DNA of 28,674 nt from JAGQTE01 sp964648005. Lineage in GTDB: Bacteria; Actinomycetota; Acidimicrobiia; Acidimicrobiales; Acidimicrobilacustridaceae. Shown one piece after another: positions 6,553 through 16,243 of this stretch. The translations under genes and the position numbers were made by a program. Within the stretch, counting starts at the first letter, position 1. Every line of letters starts with the position of its first letter. The stretch covers positions 1 through 28,674 of the forward strand of contig CAZYKR010000017.1 of the NCBI GenBank assembly GCA_964648005.1. Direction: 5' to 3'. The notes below the pieces were generated by a model. It was not told the origin of the DNA, did no database searches, and was given only the letters and a program-made list of their open reading frames with translations.

Positions 6553-8364
6553 GTGCAGCGTGGGCGGTATGGAATCGTTGCAGTAGTGATCGTTGCGCTT
6601 CTCGCGAGCTGCAGCAGTCCAGCGACGGAGGACGGATCAGCAAGCCGCTCCGCCGAGGCCGGCTCCGGGATCTCGTCTTCCGACGCACCGACTGCGTGGC
6701 TACTCGGCTACCGCAGCACGACACCAGCGCCTGGGATGAGCGCCACGTCCGAACCCCGCGAGGTGTGGAGCCGGGACACAGACGAGATGATCGACCACCA
6801 CGTCGTTCTCGACGACAAGCTCGTCTACCTGACGAGGACGGCCCCAGACGCATTCGACCTTGTTGCGGTCTCGCTCGCGGACGGCGCGGAGCTCTGGCGG
6901 ACCTCGTACTCCGGCAATGTGTGGCCCTCGACCGCACAGGAGCCGCCGTCGGAAGGCGGTGAGGCGTCGGACGTGATCTCGGCACTCGGCGATCTGATCC
7001 TGCTGCACACGAGCGATACGGGATACCGCGCTGTCGATCCCGGCTCGGGCGAGCTCATCTGGCAGCTCAACGATCCCGACTACGGCTTCGGAGAACCCAC
7101 CGGAGAAGGCACCGACGCGTGCCTCAGGTCCAGCGAGGCCGGTCCAACGGGCGAGTCAGGTACAACGTGTTTCCGCGTGTCAGACGGTGAGCGCGCCTGG
7201 TGGGCACCGGGCTACGCGGTCGGCGCATCCGGGAGCACCGTCTACCTCCAGTCGGATGCCGGTGTCGCCGGCGTTGATCTCGCCACGGGCGAAGCGAAGT
7301 GGCAGGTCCTCGGTGCCCAAGGGAGCGTGGTCGAGGTCGGCGACATGGCCGTGATCTGCGACACGACGATCTCTGGCGTCGACGCCACCGGCTTGCGGCA
7401 GTGGGACGTCACGTCAGAGGGGAGTCCGACGTGTTGGCAGGCAGGCGACGACGTGTTGGTGAAAGACGGCGAGACACTGCGCCTTCTGAATTCGACCAAC
7501 GGGGAACTGGTCGCCGAGTACGCGCCCGACGAAGAATCCTTCTACCCCTTCGCCGCAATCGGTGACGTGTACCTGGGATCGGGAGACACCTATGGCAGCG
7601 GACTCGCCCTGGACGTGCGTTCCCGTACAACCGCCCAACTACCGCCTGCGGTCGAGCGCAGCGTCGTTCGGGACGGTGTGATCTCGCTGGTGAACGTGAC
7701 TGAGATGGACAGCGTCGGTCCCGGGAGTTGGTCAATTGCCGGTGGCGACAGCCGTGAGTTCGACTGGACGGTCGATGTTGGCTGGACTCGGCCGGTACTC
7801 GAGCCAACGGACGCCGGGCTACTCGTAATCGCACTGGGTCATGGTGGCAACCTGTGGTTCGGCACCTCCGGCGCGGCGGGACCCTCACTCACCGATGCGG
7901 TGCGAACGCTCGGAGCACCCCGGAATCCGCCTGATGGCCCGCTCCTCGACGGTCAGTCAGTTCTTGGCGTGCCCTTCGGCACCCCGATGACTGACGCTCG
8001 CGCGACGTTGAGCGAATTGCTGGGACCGCCGTCGTCGTGGAACGAATACCCGGACCCCAACGGCAACGCCCGTCCTCGGCTGATGTGGGGCACGCTCGAG
8101 GTCCTCGCCGAGACCGACCCGGGACAGGGCACCCGTATCACCGGCTGGCGGGATCGAGGCCGTGGATGGAGCTCAGGGTTCGCGATCGCCGGCGGAGTCT
8201 TCGCATGGTCTGACGGCCCCGCGCTTGGAGCGGCGGGCTTCACGGAGGTGTCGCCGACCGAAGTGTGCCGAGAAGCAGTGTGCTTCGAGTCCTACTACGG
8301 CTCTGGGGATGCCAAGACCTGGAACGTCGTACAGGCCCCTGCTCTCGCCGATGCCACCCCCTAG
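6553..8364 (+). CDS. Lipoprotein with PQQ-type beta-propeller
   Basis: A 603-aa exported lipoprotein. The GTG at 6553 follows an AGGAGG-type ribosome binding site at about 7 bases and opens directly on a lipoprotein signal peptide: basic QRGRYG, hydrophobic IVAVVIVALLAS, then lipobox LASC with Cys20 as the lipidation site, and a Ser/Ala-rich linker. The body has PQQ/WD-like blades, for example ADGAELWRTS, GSGELIWQL, TGEAKWQV and GLRQWDV, each a strand ending in Trp after a D/G turn. About residues 455-600 form a separate C-terminal part (GVPFGTPMTDARATLSELLG, GTLEVLAE) with a Cys pair (EVCREAVCF). It would sit on the outer face of the membrane; the role is unknown. It converges with the minus-strand operon, 17 bases apart. 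Base composition appears less GC-extreme than in the left flank. Confidence 0.85.
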   Translation: MQRGRYGIVAVVIVALLASCSSPATEDGSASRSAEAGSGISSSDAPTAWLLGYRSTTPAPGMSATSEPREVWSRDTDEMIDHHVVLDDKLVYLTRTAPDAFDLVAVSLADGAELWRTSYSGNVWPSTAQEPPSEGGEASDVISALGDLILLHTSDTGYRAVDPGSGELIWQLNDPDYGFGEPTGEGTDACLRSSEAGPTGESGTTCFRVSDGERAWWAPGYAVGASGSTVYLQSDAGVAGVDLATGEAKWQVLGAQGSVVEVGDMAVICDTTISGVDATGLRQWDVTSEGSPTCWQAGDDVLVKDGETLRLLNSTNGELVAEYAPDEESFYPFAAIGDVYLGSGDTYGSGLALDVRSRTTAQLPPAVERSVVRDGVISLVNVTEMDSVGPGSWSIAGGDSREFDWTVDVGWTRPVLEPTDAGLLVIALGHGGNLWFGTSGAAGPSLTDAVRTLGAPRNPPDGPLLDGQSVLGVPFGTPMTDARATLSELLGPPSSWNEYPDPNGNARPRLMWGTLEVLAETDPGQGTRITGWRDRGRGWSSGFAIAGGVFAWSDGPALGAAGFTEVSPTEVCREAVCFESYYGSGDAKTWNVVQAPALADATP

Positions 8365-8381
8365 GCGCCAGATCGTGAGCC

Positions 8382-11300
8382 TCAGCAGGCGGTAGTGGGT
8401 TCCGTCCAGACCAGTCCGGTCGCGGAGAGTGTCCAGGACCGGCGACCGGCAGGGCCCGTGGCACTCACGAGCACGCCTTGCGACTGTTCACACACGGCAA
8501 GCGTCCAACCCGACTCGGTCGGGCCCGGCAACGATCCGGCCTGGACGAAGTCACGGCCTTCTCCATACATTCCGATGCCGAGTGGCCCCGCTCCTTGCCA
8601 TTCCGTGAATCGCATGGCCCCGTTGTTCGTCTCCCACCGGTACGTCAACGACGAGTCGAATGTGACATGGATCCTCTGTTTCGAAAGGGTCACGTCCTGT
8701 GACCTCTCCGTGTCAGCCCCCGCAAGCTCAGGCAGGTCCGTCATCTGCGCCGTTGCCGGGAGCACCGCGACGCCGCCCTTGGAGTGCACGACACCAACGA
8801 GGAATCGATTCAACCGGCCATCCCAGGCCAGCGACTCGTTGGCCCACCCGAACCCTTCGAGGTCGACGCCGTCAAGCGGAGTGGCGAGCCCCAGCCCGTC
8901 GTCCGTCTCGAGCCCGAGCTTGTCCGCTGAGATCACTGCGCTTCCACCGCTGCGTCGCACCGCGCCGGCGTCGTACCGCCAACCCACCAGCTTCCCAGCG
9001 TCATCGCCATAGGCGCAGAGCTGGCGATACCAGCACACCTCCACAAGGTTCATCGGGTCCCGCTCGGTCCAGGTCTGCGTGGCCGTCTCGGAGAGACCGT
9101 CCGCCCAAGCGATCGCTGTTCGGCTTCCCGCAGTGTCGGCGCTGTTGCGGAAGTAGGCATCAACAGCGTCCACCGCCTCGGCGAAGGGACCCCCCAAGGC
9201 AATCCCGCCAAGACCGTCAGGAGCCAGAAGTCCGGTCGCTGCGCTTGCCCAACTTGCACCGGGCGCCACTGCTGTCGCCGTCCAGCCGTTGGATCGCCAT
9301 TGATACTCAACCTGCCGCGTCTCGTGGTCGGCCGTGGCCTGCTCTCCCCTCGATACCTCCTGAGCGAGGCTTACCGTCGAGCCGAAGAATCGAGGCGAGC
9401 CGAACTCGTGGAAGATCAGATCCGCCCCGTCGAACACGGCGACCTCGGGCACCCGTCCAGGGATTCCTGTGATCGCGCCTTGCGAGGGACGGCCTGCGAG
9501 CTCAATCTGCCGGATGTCTTCCGGCTGGATGTACGCCTCGTACTGGAGAAGCGCCTCCCACTGGCTTCCGACCTTCGTCCACTGCGTCACTCGCGGCACA
9601 CCGCCGGATTCCTCCGGGCCTGTGAGTACCAATGCGAACGCACGCTCATCATCTCCGTAGACGACACAGTTCCGCGGTTCGGCTGCCGCGAAGTCAGCAC
9701 AGGTCGACTCGGGAGCCGGTAACGGATCTTCTTTCGCCGGCTCGCCGAACGACGGTTCCTCGAACACTTCGCCGGCAACCTCGACGGAGGAGCGCTCCGT
9801 GCGCTCCGGACACCTCGACACATAGGGAAGGTCCCCGATGTGCTCCGCCCACTCTTCCTCGGTGAAGCCCGTCCCAACCACCGAGCAGATCTGGTCGAGC
9901 AGCTCCTCGGAAGGCAGCGACCAGAGCTGGAGGGAGCTATCGGTGATCACGACGACCCCGTCTCCTGAACGCAGGAAGCCGGCCGCCTTCACCGCGTCGC
10001 CACCGTCTCCCAGCACGAGCTCCGGCTCACCCCACCGCTGGACCGGGTAGATCGTGACATCCCCATCCCGCACGACCAGCACCCGCTCCCGCGTGGCGTC
10101 GACGTCGACGTCGTCCACCGCCTGCTGGCCACCACCGAGCACGACGGGCTCTTGCGCCTGCCACAGTCGCGTGCCGCCGGCTCCTTCGTGCGAGCGAAGC
10201 TCGTACATCCGGTCGTCTGCCCCAAGAGTAAGGAGGGTTTCGTCATCCACGAACTCGAGGCTCTCGACAGCCTGGCCTGGGGCTCGAACCGGCGCACCAA
10301 GGGGTTCGAGTGACGGATAGGAGTAGAAGGAGATGCTGCCGTCAGGTGGCGAAGCCACCTGACCGCTGTCATCGACCTTCGCCCAGCCCACCGCCAACGT
10401 CTGTCCAGCCGGGTCCACGTCGAAGGCGATAGGAAGCTCGACCCCAAGGTCCGCCGTCCGCTCGATCTCGCCGGTGCCGAGGTTGAACACCGTCACCCGG
10501 CCTGTGACATCAACCACGAGCAGGTCGCCGTCGGCATGAAGTACACGAGTGATCTGTCGTTGCACGCCGTTGGGAACCAGAAGGTCACGCTCGACCTCGA
10601 AGGTTCGGCCATCAAAGACGCGGACGAGCGCGACCGTCGGCTCATCCCGTGCGACGAAGGATGAGCCGTACACGATCAGGTGCTCTGAGTCTGGCGTGAA
10701 GAAGGCGTCACGAATCTGCAGAGGCTTGTCGTCCAACTCAGCCGGTAGGTCGAGGCTGTTGCTTCCGTAGCTTTGGACCACGTTCAAGACGCCCGGTGTG
10801 AGCTCGTAGCCTGTGGCACTCGCCTGACCGAGACGGACGATCCGTGAGCCGTCCGACGACACGGCGACGCCGTCGTCAGTGGTCCGGTCGATGGAAGCCC
10901 ACTGCTGGGCTGGAACTGGAGACCCGAAGAGAAGGGCTTGCGGACCGCCGAACGAGGCCAGAACCTGGGCGTCGAACGGTCGGTCGATGACCGCAACATC
11001 CGGGACGGTGCCGGACGGCACGCGAACGTTCAGGGCGTCATCGCCAGTCGCCGGCTCGAAGTCGTTCGCCGCATCCAGGCGGACCACCTCATCGTCGTAG
11101 ACGGCCACCACGATCGAACCGTCGACGTTTGCGTGGATCCCGTGGACCTGTGCCTGGGCCGCAGGCAGCGCAGTGACCTGCTTCGCGTCCTCGAAGCGCG
11201 CATGCAGACGGCTCGACGTGGCTGCCAGGACGGTAGTGCCACCGTCAAACGCCGAATACGACGCTAACGAGATGACGTCGATGCCCGGATCAGCTTCGAA

Positions 11301-13202
11301 CGGATACCGAACACGAGTTGCCAGGTCGATCTCGTCGAACCCTCCCGAGCGACCGACGAGAACCCTGTCTGTTGCGCCGCTGAAGGCGACCGCCGTGATC
11401 GCACTGCTCCCCGACTCCGTCCCTTCAGGAGTCGACAGCTCGCTCGGCTTGAGCACCGCGAGCCGTTCACCGGAGAGGGCGTCCCACACGCACAACACCG
11501 GCCCTCGAGCAGCGGCGATTCGCCCGCCATCGGAGGAGATCGCGAGCAACGGGCGCTCGGTGCCGGGGCATGCTGCAGGGGTCAAGGACGGAGGCGCACT
11601 GAAGTCGTAGATGGGCACCGTCTTCTGCTGCACCCCGCTCTCCGTCGCTGTGACGATCCAAGGCACCAACGGGTTCACCGCCATGGCCTGGTACGGCTCG
11701 CCATCGTCGGGGCGCAACGACGCGAGCAGCTCGCCTGACTCCAGGTCGGAGAAGGTGATGACGCCACGCTCATCGAGCACAGCTGCGTGCCACCCGTCTT
11801 CGAATTCGAATCCAGGGATCGTCTCGACGGCCACGGCCGGCGCGTCGGTGGCGACGATTCGACGCAGTGACGAGCCTTCGCCGATCCCTTCGGTCATCAA
11901 GTCACGGGCTTCAGCCGTCGGGCTGAGGACGTTGCTCTCATAGGCGGTGAGCAGCGACGCGCGAAGGTCAGTCGACCGAAGCCTGTTCGCCTCGAGAAGG
12001 AGATCCTTCGCTTGTCCAGCGGCGGCTTCATTCCGCCGCTGCTCCTCAGCGCTCCGGTAGAAGACGGCTCCGACAGCGAGGAGCACAAGTACGACCAGGC
12101 AGGCCAGGCCGATCACGAAGACCGAGCGGTCGTAGGTGTTCCGCGCTTCGCGGTGCGCTTCGGCGACGTTCCCGACGGGGATGGGCACGAAGTCACTTGC
12201 TCGGTACCCGGACAGGTCCTCGTCGGTCGTGTTGGGGAACACGAACCCCGTTCGTCGATCGGCTCGAGCTGCAGCAGCCTTGCGGTCCAGATGATCCACA
12301 CTCACCAGATTCCCGGCGGCGTCGACGTCACCCGTGATCGCGATCCGTTCCGACACCCGGCGCAGGCGGGGACGGTGTCGGGCCCGATCGTTGAGCTCCA
12401 ACCCGGCGACCGCCCATGCCGCTGCGAGTGACGGCCCGTCAATCTCGGGTACCGGTTCGTTGCTCCTCACCGTCCAACGGAAGGACCGAAACCCTTCCGG
12501 ATCGACCTGACTCCTGGCTCGTTCGATGGCTTCGGCAAGGCCGGAATCGGAGCTTCGGAGCCCGAACATGGTGACCGGATCGGGCACTGCTCCCCACGGG
12601 CCGTGCCGCACCTCTTCCACAGTGAGCTTGGCGGCTGTCGCTGTCGGCTCCGACCAGGGCGTTTCCACGACGAGGACCACGGACGTCGCAACTGACCGGG
12701 TGCTCTTCGGGTCGGTCCCTGCGAGATGCAGGACCAGTAAGGCCAGGAACGCGACGGCAGGCTCACTTCTGCGACGCGCCAGGTGCACGAGGATGTCGTT
12801 GGCTGGGGACCCCTCGATTGCAGATCGAACGACCTCAGCAGGTGCGCTACCCACGCCCTGTTCGGCCACGGTTCTCGTCGAAAGGATCAGCGCGAGCAGA
12901 ACGTCAATCTCACCGTCGACGTCCAACCCAGACGGTGACGCCAGGAGACGGGTTACACGAAGAGCGATCTTCGTCCAGACCTCTGCTCCCTGCGGCTCGA
13001 AGTCCGCCAATTCATCAGCCCAACCGTCAAGGACGTCATCATCAACCGCATATGACGCGGGGGCATTGGCGAGATCGGCCTTGACCGCATCCAGAAGTCG
13101 CGGTGGCTGGAACAGCGATGCGGGGGTCGGAGCGTCTCGATCCGCGCCGCTGGCCCGTACCTCAGCGAGGAGTCGCTCGACCTCGCTCGACAGATCACTC
13201 AC
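8382..13202 (-). CDS. Lon-like peptidase domain, transmembrane helix and long beta-propeller protein
   Basis: A 1606-aa multidomain protein. Residues 1-165 are helical and unrecognised. About 170-345 match the Lon (S16) proteolytic fold: EIDGPSLAAAWAVAGLEL with candidate nucleophile Ser258, then ERIAITGDVDAAGNLVSVDH, Lys308 in HLDRKAAAA, and TGFVFPN. These align with Lon's DGPSAG, TGE..LRGRVLPVGG, the catalytic Lys and the closing strand, and the Ser-Lys spacing (50) is near that of Lon. Residues 361-382 are a transmembrane helix. It is followed by the EEQRRNEAAAGQAKDLLLEANRL-type coiled helix and DLRASLLTAYES repeat common after the membrane anchor of STAND/WD40 proteins. From about 440 to the end come WD/PQQ-like blades. 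There is no AAA+ domain in this chain. The GTG start overlaps the upstream stop (GTGA). The Lon assignment is by motif only; activity is inferred. Confidence 0.82.
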   Translation of the reverse strand: MSDLSSEVERLLAEVRASGADRDAPTPASLFQPPRLLDAVKADLANAPASYAVDDDVLDGWADELADFEPQGAEVWTKIALRVTRLLASPSGLDVDGEIDVLLALILSTRTVAEQGVGSAPAEVVRSAIEGSPANDILVHLARRRSEPAVAFLALLVLHLAGTDPKSTRSVATSVVLVVETPWSEPTATAAKLTVEEVRHGPWGAVPDPVTMFGLRSSDSGLAEAIERARSQVDPEGFRSFRWTVRSNEPVPEIDGPSLAAAWAVAGLELNDRARHRPRLRRVSERIAITGDVDAAGNLVSVDHLDRKAAAARADRRTGFVFPNTTDEDLSGYRASDFVPIPVGNVAEAHREARNTYDRSVFVIGLACLVVLVLLAVGAVFYRSAEEQRRNEAAAGQAKDLLLEANRLRSTDLRASLLTAYESNVLSPTAEARDLMTEGIGEGSSLRRIVATDAPAVAVETIPGFEFEDGWHAAVLDERGVITFSDLESGELLASLRPDDGEPYQAMAVNPLVPWIVTATESGVQQKTVPIYDFSAPPSLTPAACPGTERPLLAISSDGGRIAAARGPVLCVWDALSGERLAVLKPSELSTPEGTESGSSAITAVAFSGATDRVLVGRSGGFDEIDLATRVRYPFEADPGIDVISLASYSAFDGGTTVLAATSSRLHARFEDAKQVTALPAAQAQVHGIHANVDGSIVVAVYDDEVVRLDAANDFEPATGDDALNVRVPSGTVPDVAVIDRPFDAQVLASFGGPQALLFGSPVPAQQWASIDRTTDDGVAVSSDGSRIVRLGQASATGYELTPGVLNVVQSYGSNSLDLPAELDDKPLQIRDAFFTPDSEHLIVYGSSFVARDEPTVALVRVFDGRTFEVERDLLVPNGVQRQITRVLHADGDLLVVDVTGRVTVFNLGTGEIERTADLGVELPIAFDVDPAGQTLAVGWAKVDDSGQVASPPDGSISFYSYPSLEPLGAPVRAPGQAVESLEFVDDETLLTLGADDRMYELRSHEGAGGTRLWQAQEPVVLGGGQQAVDDVDVDATRERVLVVRDGDVTIYPVQRWGEPELVLGDGGDAVKAAGFLRSGDGVVVITDSSLQLWSLPSEELLDQICSVVGTGFTEEEWAEHIGDLPYVSRCPERTERSSVEVAGEVFEEPSFGEPAKEDPLPAPESTCADFAAAEPRNCVVYGDDERAFALVLTGPEESGGVPRVTQWTKVGSQWEALLQYEAYIQPEDIRQIELAGRPSQGAITGIPGRVPEVAVFDGADLIFHEFGSPRFFGSTVSLAQEVSRGEQATADHETRQVEYQWRSNGWTATAVAPGASWASAATGLLAPDGLGGIALGGPFAEAVDAVDAYFRNSADTAGSRTAIAWADGLSETATQTWTERDPMNLVEVCWYRQLCAYGDDAGKLVGWRYDAGAVRRSGGSAVISADKLGLETDDGLGLATPLDGVDLEGFGWANESLAWDGRLNRFLVGVVHSKGGVAVLPATAQMTDLPELAGADTERSQDVTLSKQRIHVTFDSSLTYRWETNNGAMRFTEWQGAGPLGIGMYGEGRDFVQAGSLPGPTESGWTLAVCEQSQGVLVSATGPAGRRSWTLSATGLVWTEPTTAC

Positions 13203-15655
13203 CGTCGGCGCCGCTTGTCAACCTCGTCCCACAATCGACTGGCGCGGGATGACTGCGGTAGTCCTCTGCTTCGCGCCAAGAGCGCCGGCTCGAGGAAGGC
13301 GACTTGCTCGACCGAAAGAGGGGGTCCGACCTTCAGGTCGTGGCTGACAAGCCTCTGACCCCGCAGCTCGAAGCGAGCCCTTGGTGCCTCAGCATCGGTG
13401 AGTGGGACGACGACCTCGATGCCTTCTGCGCTCTCCCCAGAATGAACCGTGACCGGGATGAAGGTCTCTCTCCACGATTCCGGGGCGCGCACCTCGACGA
13501 CTACTCCTGAGCCTTTCTCGGTTCGGTCGATCCGTAGCCCGAGGTCGGACACCTCGACCGTGTCCGACCCGCGCTCGCCACCTGCAGCCCTGAAGACCGC
13601 ACCGCGGTTGTGCCGACGCAGCTCGGGGATCGCGATTCCCGCGACTGGCCGGTAGACCAACGGGGTGATGTCGTGCCACACGAAATCGACCGGGACATCG
13701 GCCGGGAAGGTCTTCACCGACGACAACCAGCCCAGCTGTGCTCTCGGGCCCTCACGGTAGAAGAGCTGGGCCTGGAAGTCCGGCGAGTTGAAGTCCGCAG
13801 CCACGGCGCTCATCAGCTCGAGCGACTGCGTGCCTCTCGCATGGGACGCCCAGTAGCGATTCCGGTACCTGCTGAGCGCCTCGTCCCGCAGCCCGTCCAC
13901 CGAGGCCAAGGCCCTCGTCAGCCTGACCTCGCCTTCTACCAGGAGGGACGCCGTCGAATCGTTCGCAAGCAGCCACCTCCGGGCGGCGGACTGCAACTCG
14001 ACCTCCGATGTCCTTCCGTCACCTCGCAGCCAGGGCTGGGCGAGGTCCATCAACTCCTCCTCCTTCGCGCCGAGGTCAGCCACGTCGGCGAGGAACTGTC
14101 GCGGCAAAGGACCTAGCGCAGCCAGCAGCACACCGATCAGATTGTCCGCAGGGATCCGGTCGCCTCGCAGGCTATCCAAGCGAGCTTCCATCCGACCCTT
14201 GCTCGAGACAGCGGTCGACCCTGCGTCTCCGAGCCACAGGGCGATCTCGTCCCAGCTCGCTGAATCAGCCGTCAGGTCGGATGGCGTTTGCGACGCTCGC
14301 GCCAGGTAACGCTGGCGGGCGGCGATCTCGCCCGGATCGCGGCCCACCTCATCGAGATCAATCGTCCGATGGGCATTGAGGTGACCGGTCAATCGCGCCT
14401 GTCGTTCGCTCGCGACGAGCGTGCGCAATCGCCGAGTGAACCGGTGAGGATGCTGCCGTCCGTATTCGTGCAGCCTGGCAATCACCTTGGCGACGTTCTC
14501 CGGCTCGCCCCACTCGCGCGGGTCGAACCCGTCGACGACCACGAGAAGGTCCCGTCCAGGGCCCAATCGATCCATGATCTGCTGGACCCCAACAAACCGG
14601 TCCACACATGCTTGTGCGGCATTCACCGCTTCGACGTCACCTCTTGCAGACGCCGACCCCTCCCGCTCCCAAATCACCGCGAGCCGCTCCACCAGTCGCA
14701 GGCCGAGCGAACTGGTGTCCACCGTAAGTTGCGCGTCGGGGTCGTGGTCAAGCCAACGCGCCGCGTTCCACGGAGCTGCCGCCACCAACAGGACCGTCGA
14801 ATTGTTGGCAGCCTGCGACACGATTCGCCGCAAGGCCGATGTCGCCCCCTGCCCGCCCTGGCCGACCAGGAGCAGCCCGGCGTCACCGCTTTCCAGCCAC
14901 TCGTCGCAGAGGCGGTCCAGGAGCGGTCGAGGCTCGAGCATCGGGTCATCAACTGCCGTCGGGGCGTTGTTAGCCACGACGAACGCCGGCAGCGTCGAGG
15001 ACTCGGCGACGTGCAACCATCGAGGTTGCCACCAGTACCCGACGTCGCAGACCCTCACGTTGCTCGCTACGCGCTTCGCTGCGGCGAAGGCGGCGTCCGC
15101 GTCCCGGTCGGGCCCAGCGTCGTATCCGGCGCAGAGACGCGTCGGATCGAGGACCCTCAGGCTCAGGTCCGTGATCAGGTCATCCAGCGCCCAAGGGCTC
15201 TCGACTTCGCCGCCTCCCTGCCTCGAAGCTTCCCACGCCTCGAATCGTGCGAATGAGGAACCTCGCCCCGGTTCAGCAGACCAGGAGCGGAACTCGTTCG
15301 TATTTACGACGATCCATGCATGTCCGCTAAAGGAGCCCTCAGTTACCACCACCCACGGGTGCAGGCCCGCGAGTACGCAGGCCGCCGCAGTGAGGACGAC
15401 GACGTCGATGCACGTGGCGGGCGAGCCAGGTCCCAATGCCGTCCGCCCCATCTGCCCACTAGGACCGGATGTCGAGGGCTCAACCGCGTACACGAACCCG
15501 AGGTCCTCCAACCTCTTCATGATCTGCTCGAGCACCTCCGTCGGGCTCGACAGGCCCGAGGGCTCGGGAAAGCGAAGGCTCTGAGCCGTCGCGGGATCAA
15601 CGTGACGCCACAGCCGCTGAAACCCGCGATAGTCGCGTAGCCCGAGGTCCCGCAT
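13199..15655 (-). CDS. Transglutaminase/papain-like domain fused to a STAND-like NTPase with degenerate P-loop
   Basis: An 818-aa protein. Residues about 70-125 form a Cys-His thiol-peptidase-like domain: SPATCIDVVVLTAAACVLAG with Cys82, HPWVVVTEG, and GHAWIVV with His112. This is the pattern of transglutaminase-like domains in conflict proteins. Residues about 245-480 look like a STAND-type NTPase: LLLVGQGGQGATSALRR at the P-loop position (265-272) with Ala where the Walker A Lys should be, and a good Walker B, DLLVVVDGFD (near 369-378). The C-terminal 300 residues are helical, then beta-rich (GAVFRAAGGERGSDTVEVSD, RARFELRGQ), and unrecognised. The ATG at 15655 is used; an in-frame TTG at 15664 is possible, and neither has a clear ribosome binding site. 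It overlaps the Lon-like gene by 4 bases and starts 41 bases after the previous stop, so it belongs to one operon. Confidence 0.78.
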   Translation of the reverse strand: MRDLGLRDYRGFQRLWRHVDPATAQSLRFPEPSGLSSPTEVLEQIMKRLEDLGFVYAVEPSTSGPSGQMGRTALGPGSPATCIDVVVLTAAACVLAGLHPWVVVTEGSFSGHAWIVVNTNEFRSWSAEPGRGSSFARFEAWEASRQGGGEVESPWALDDLITDLSLRVLDPTRLCAGYDAGPDRDADAAFAAAKRVASNVRVCDVGYWWQPRWLHVAESSTLPAFVVANNAPTAVDDPMLEPRPLLDRLCDEWLESGDAGLLLVGQGGQGATSALRRIVSQAANNSTVLLVAAAPWNAARWLDHDPDAQLTVDTSSLGLRLVERLAVIWEREGSASARGDVEAVNAAQACVDRFVGVQQIMDRLGPGRDLLVVVDGFDPREWGEPENVAKVIARLHEYGRQHPHRFTRRLRTLVASERQARLTGHLNAHRTIDLDEVGRDPGEIAARQRYLARASQTPSDLTADSASWDEIALWLGDAGSTAVSSKGRMEARLDSLRGDRIPADNLIGVLLAALGPLPRQFLADVADLGAKEEELMDLAQPWLRGDGRTSEVELQSAARRWLLANDSTASLLVEGEVRLTRALASVDGLRDEALSRYRNRYWASHARGTQSLELMSAVAADFNSPDFQAQLFYREGPRAQLGWLSSVKTFPADVPVDFVWHDITPLVYRPVAGIAIPELRRHNRGAVFRAAGGERGSDTVEVSDLGLRIDRTEKGSGVVVEVRAPESWRETFIPVTVHSGESAEGIEVVVPLTDAEAPRARFELRGQRLVSHDLKVGPPLSVEQVAFLEPALLARSRGLPQSSRASRLWDEVDKRRRR

Positions 15656-15696
15656 GGCGGACAAGGTATATGACGCAGTTCACCGCAGAGCCTTCG

Positions 15697-16236
15697 CTAA
15701 TCGGCCAGCGTGAAGCCCCCCCAAACACCTTCCGGCAGATCGCCGTGGCCGAGCAGGCGGCGACTCGTCCCCTTGCGCAGCAGCGCTGCTGCGACCACCA
15801 CCAGCGGAACGTTGGCGTATGCCTGCACCTCGAGGATCAGGACCCGGGACTCCGGGTCGCTCGTCTTGGAACGATGATGGTCCCTATAGGGACCGGCAAG
15901 CAGCAGCGCCGGCGGCGGGTGATCGAGACGGACGCCGTTGACTCCGAAGCCCGGAATGGACCGGCCGAACACGTGGACAATGAGTGCGTCGAGCGCGAGC
16001 CGGACGAACGGTTCGAGGACCGCCGCCGGCAGTCCGGGATCGGGCGCCATGCCGCCGCCGAGCGCCTTCGAAGCGGCCGTGACGATCGACGGCCACCCGT
16101 AACGGGCCGAGTCTTGGAACTGCACGTCATTGCCTAGGCGAAAGCCGGTCCGCTCATCGAGCTCGAGCCCGACGTCGAGGCCCATGGGCGTTGCCCATCG
16201 GAGGGGCTGGCCATCAGCGTCTCGCAGCACCTTCAT
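15697..16236 (-). CDS. Conserved-looking 179-aa protein of unknown function
   Basis: I do not recognise a family. The protein is globular in composition: DVGLELDERTGFRLGNDVQF, then helices SIVTAASKALGGG and AAVLEPFVRLALDALIVHVF, then strand-rich segments RVLILEVQAYANVPLVVVAA and a short tail GVWGGFTLAD. There is no signal peptide or membrane helix; the Val/Ala-rich segment is more likely a core strand. The start is ATG 16236, just past the upstream stop (16244). A TTG at 16242, in frame and 5 bases from GGAG, is a reasonable alternative and would overlap that stop. Its place inside the operon ties it to the propeller and NTPase proteins. Confidence 0.7.
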   Translation of the reverse strand: MKVLRDADGQPLRWATPMGLDVGLELDERTGFRLGNDVQFQDSARYGWPSIVTAASKALGGGMAPDPGLPAAVLEPFVRLALDALIVHVFGRSIPGFGVNGVRLDHPPPALLLAGPYRDHHRSKTSDPESRVLILEVQAYANVPLVVVAAALLRKGTSRRLLGHGDLPEGVWGGFTLAD

Positions 16237-16243
16237 CGACAAA

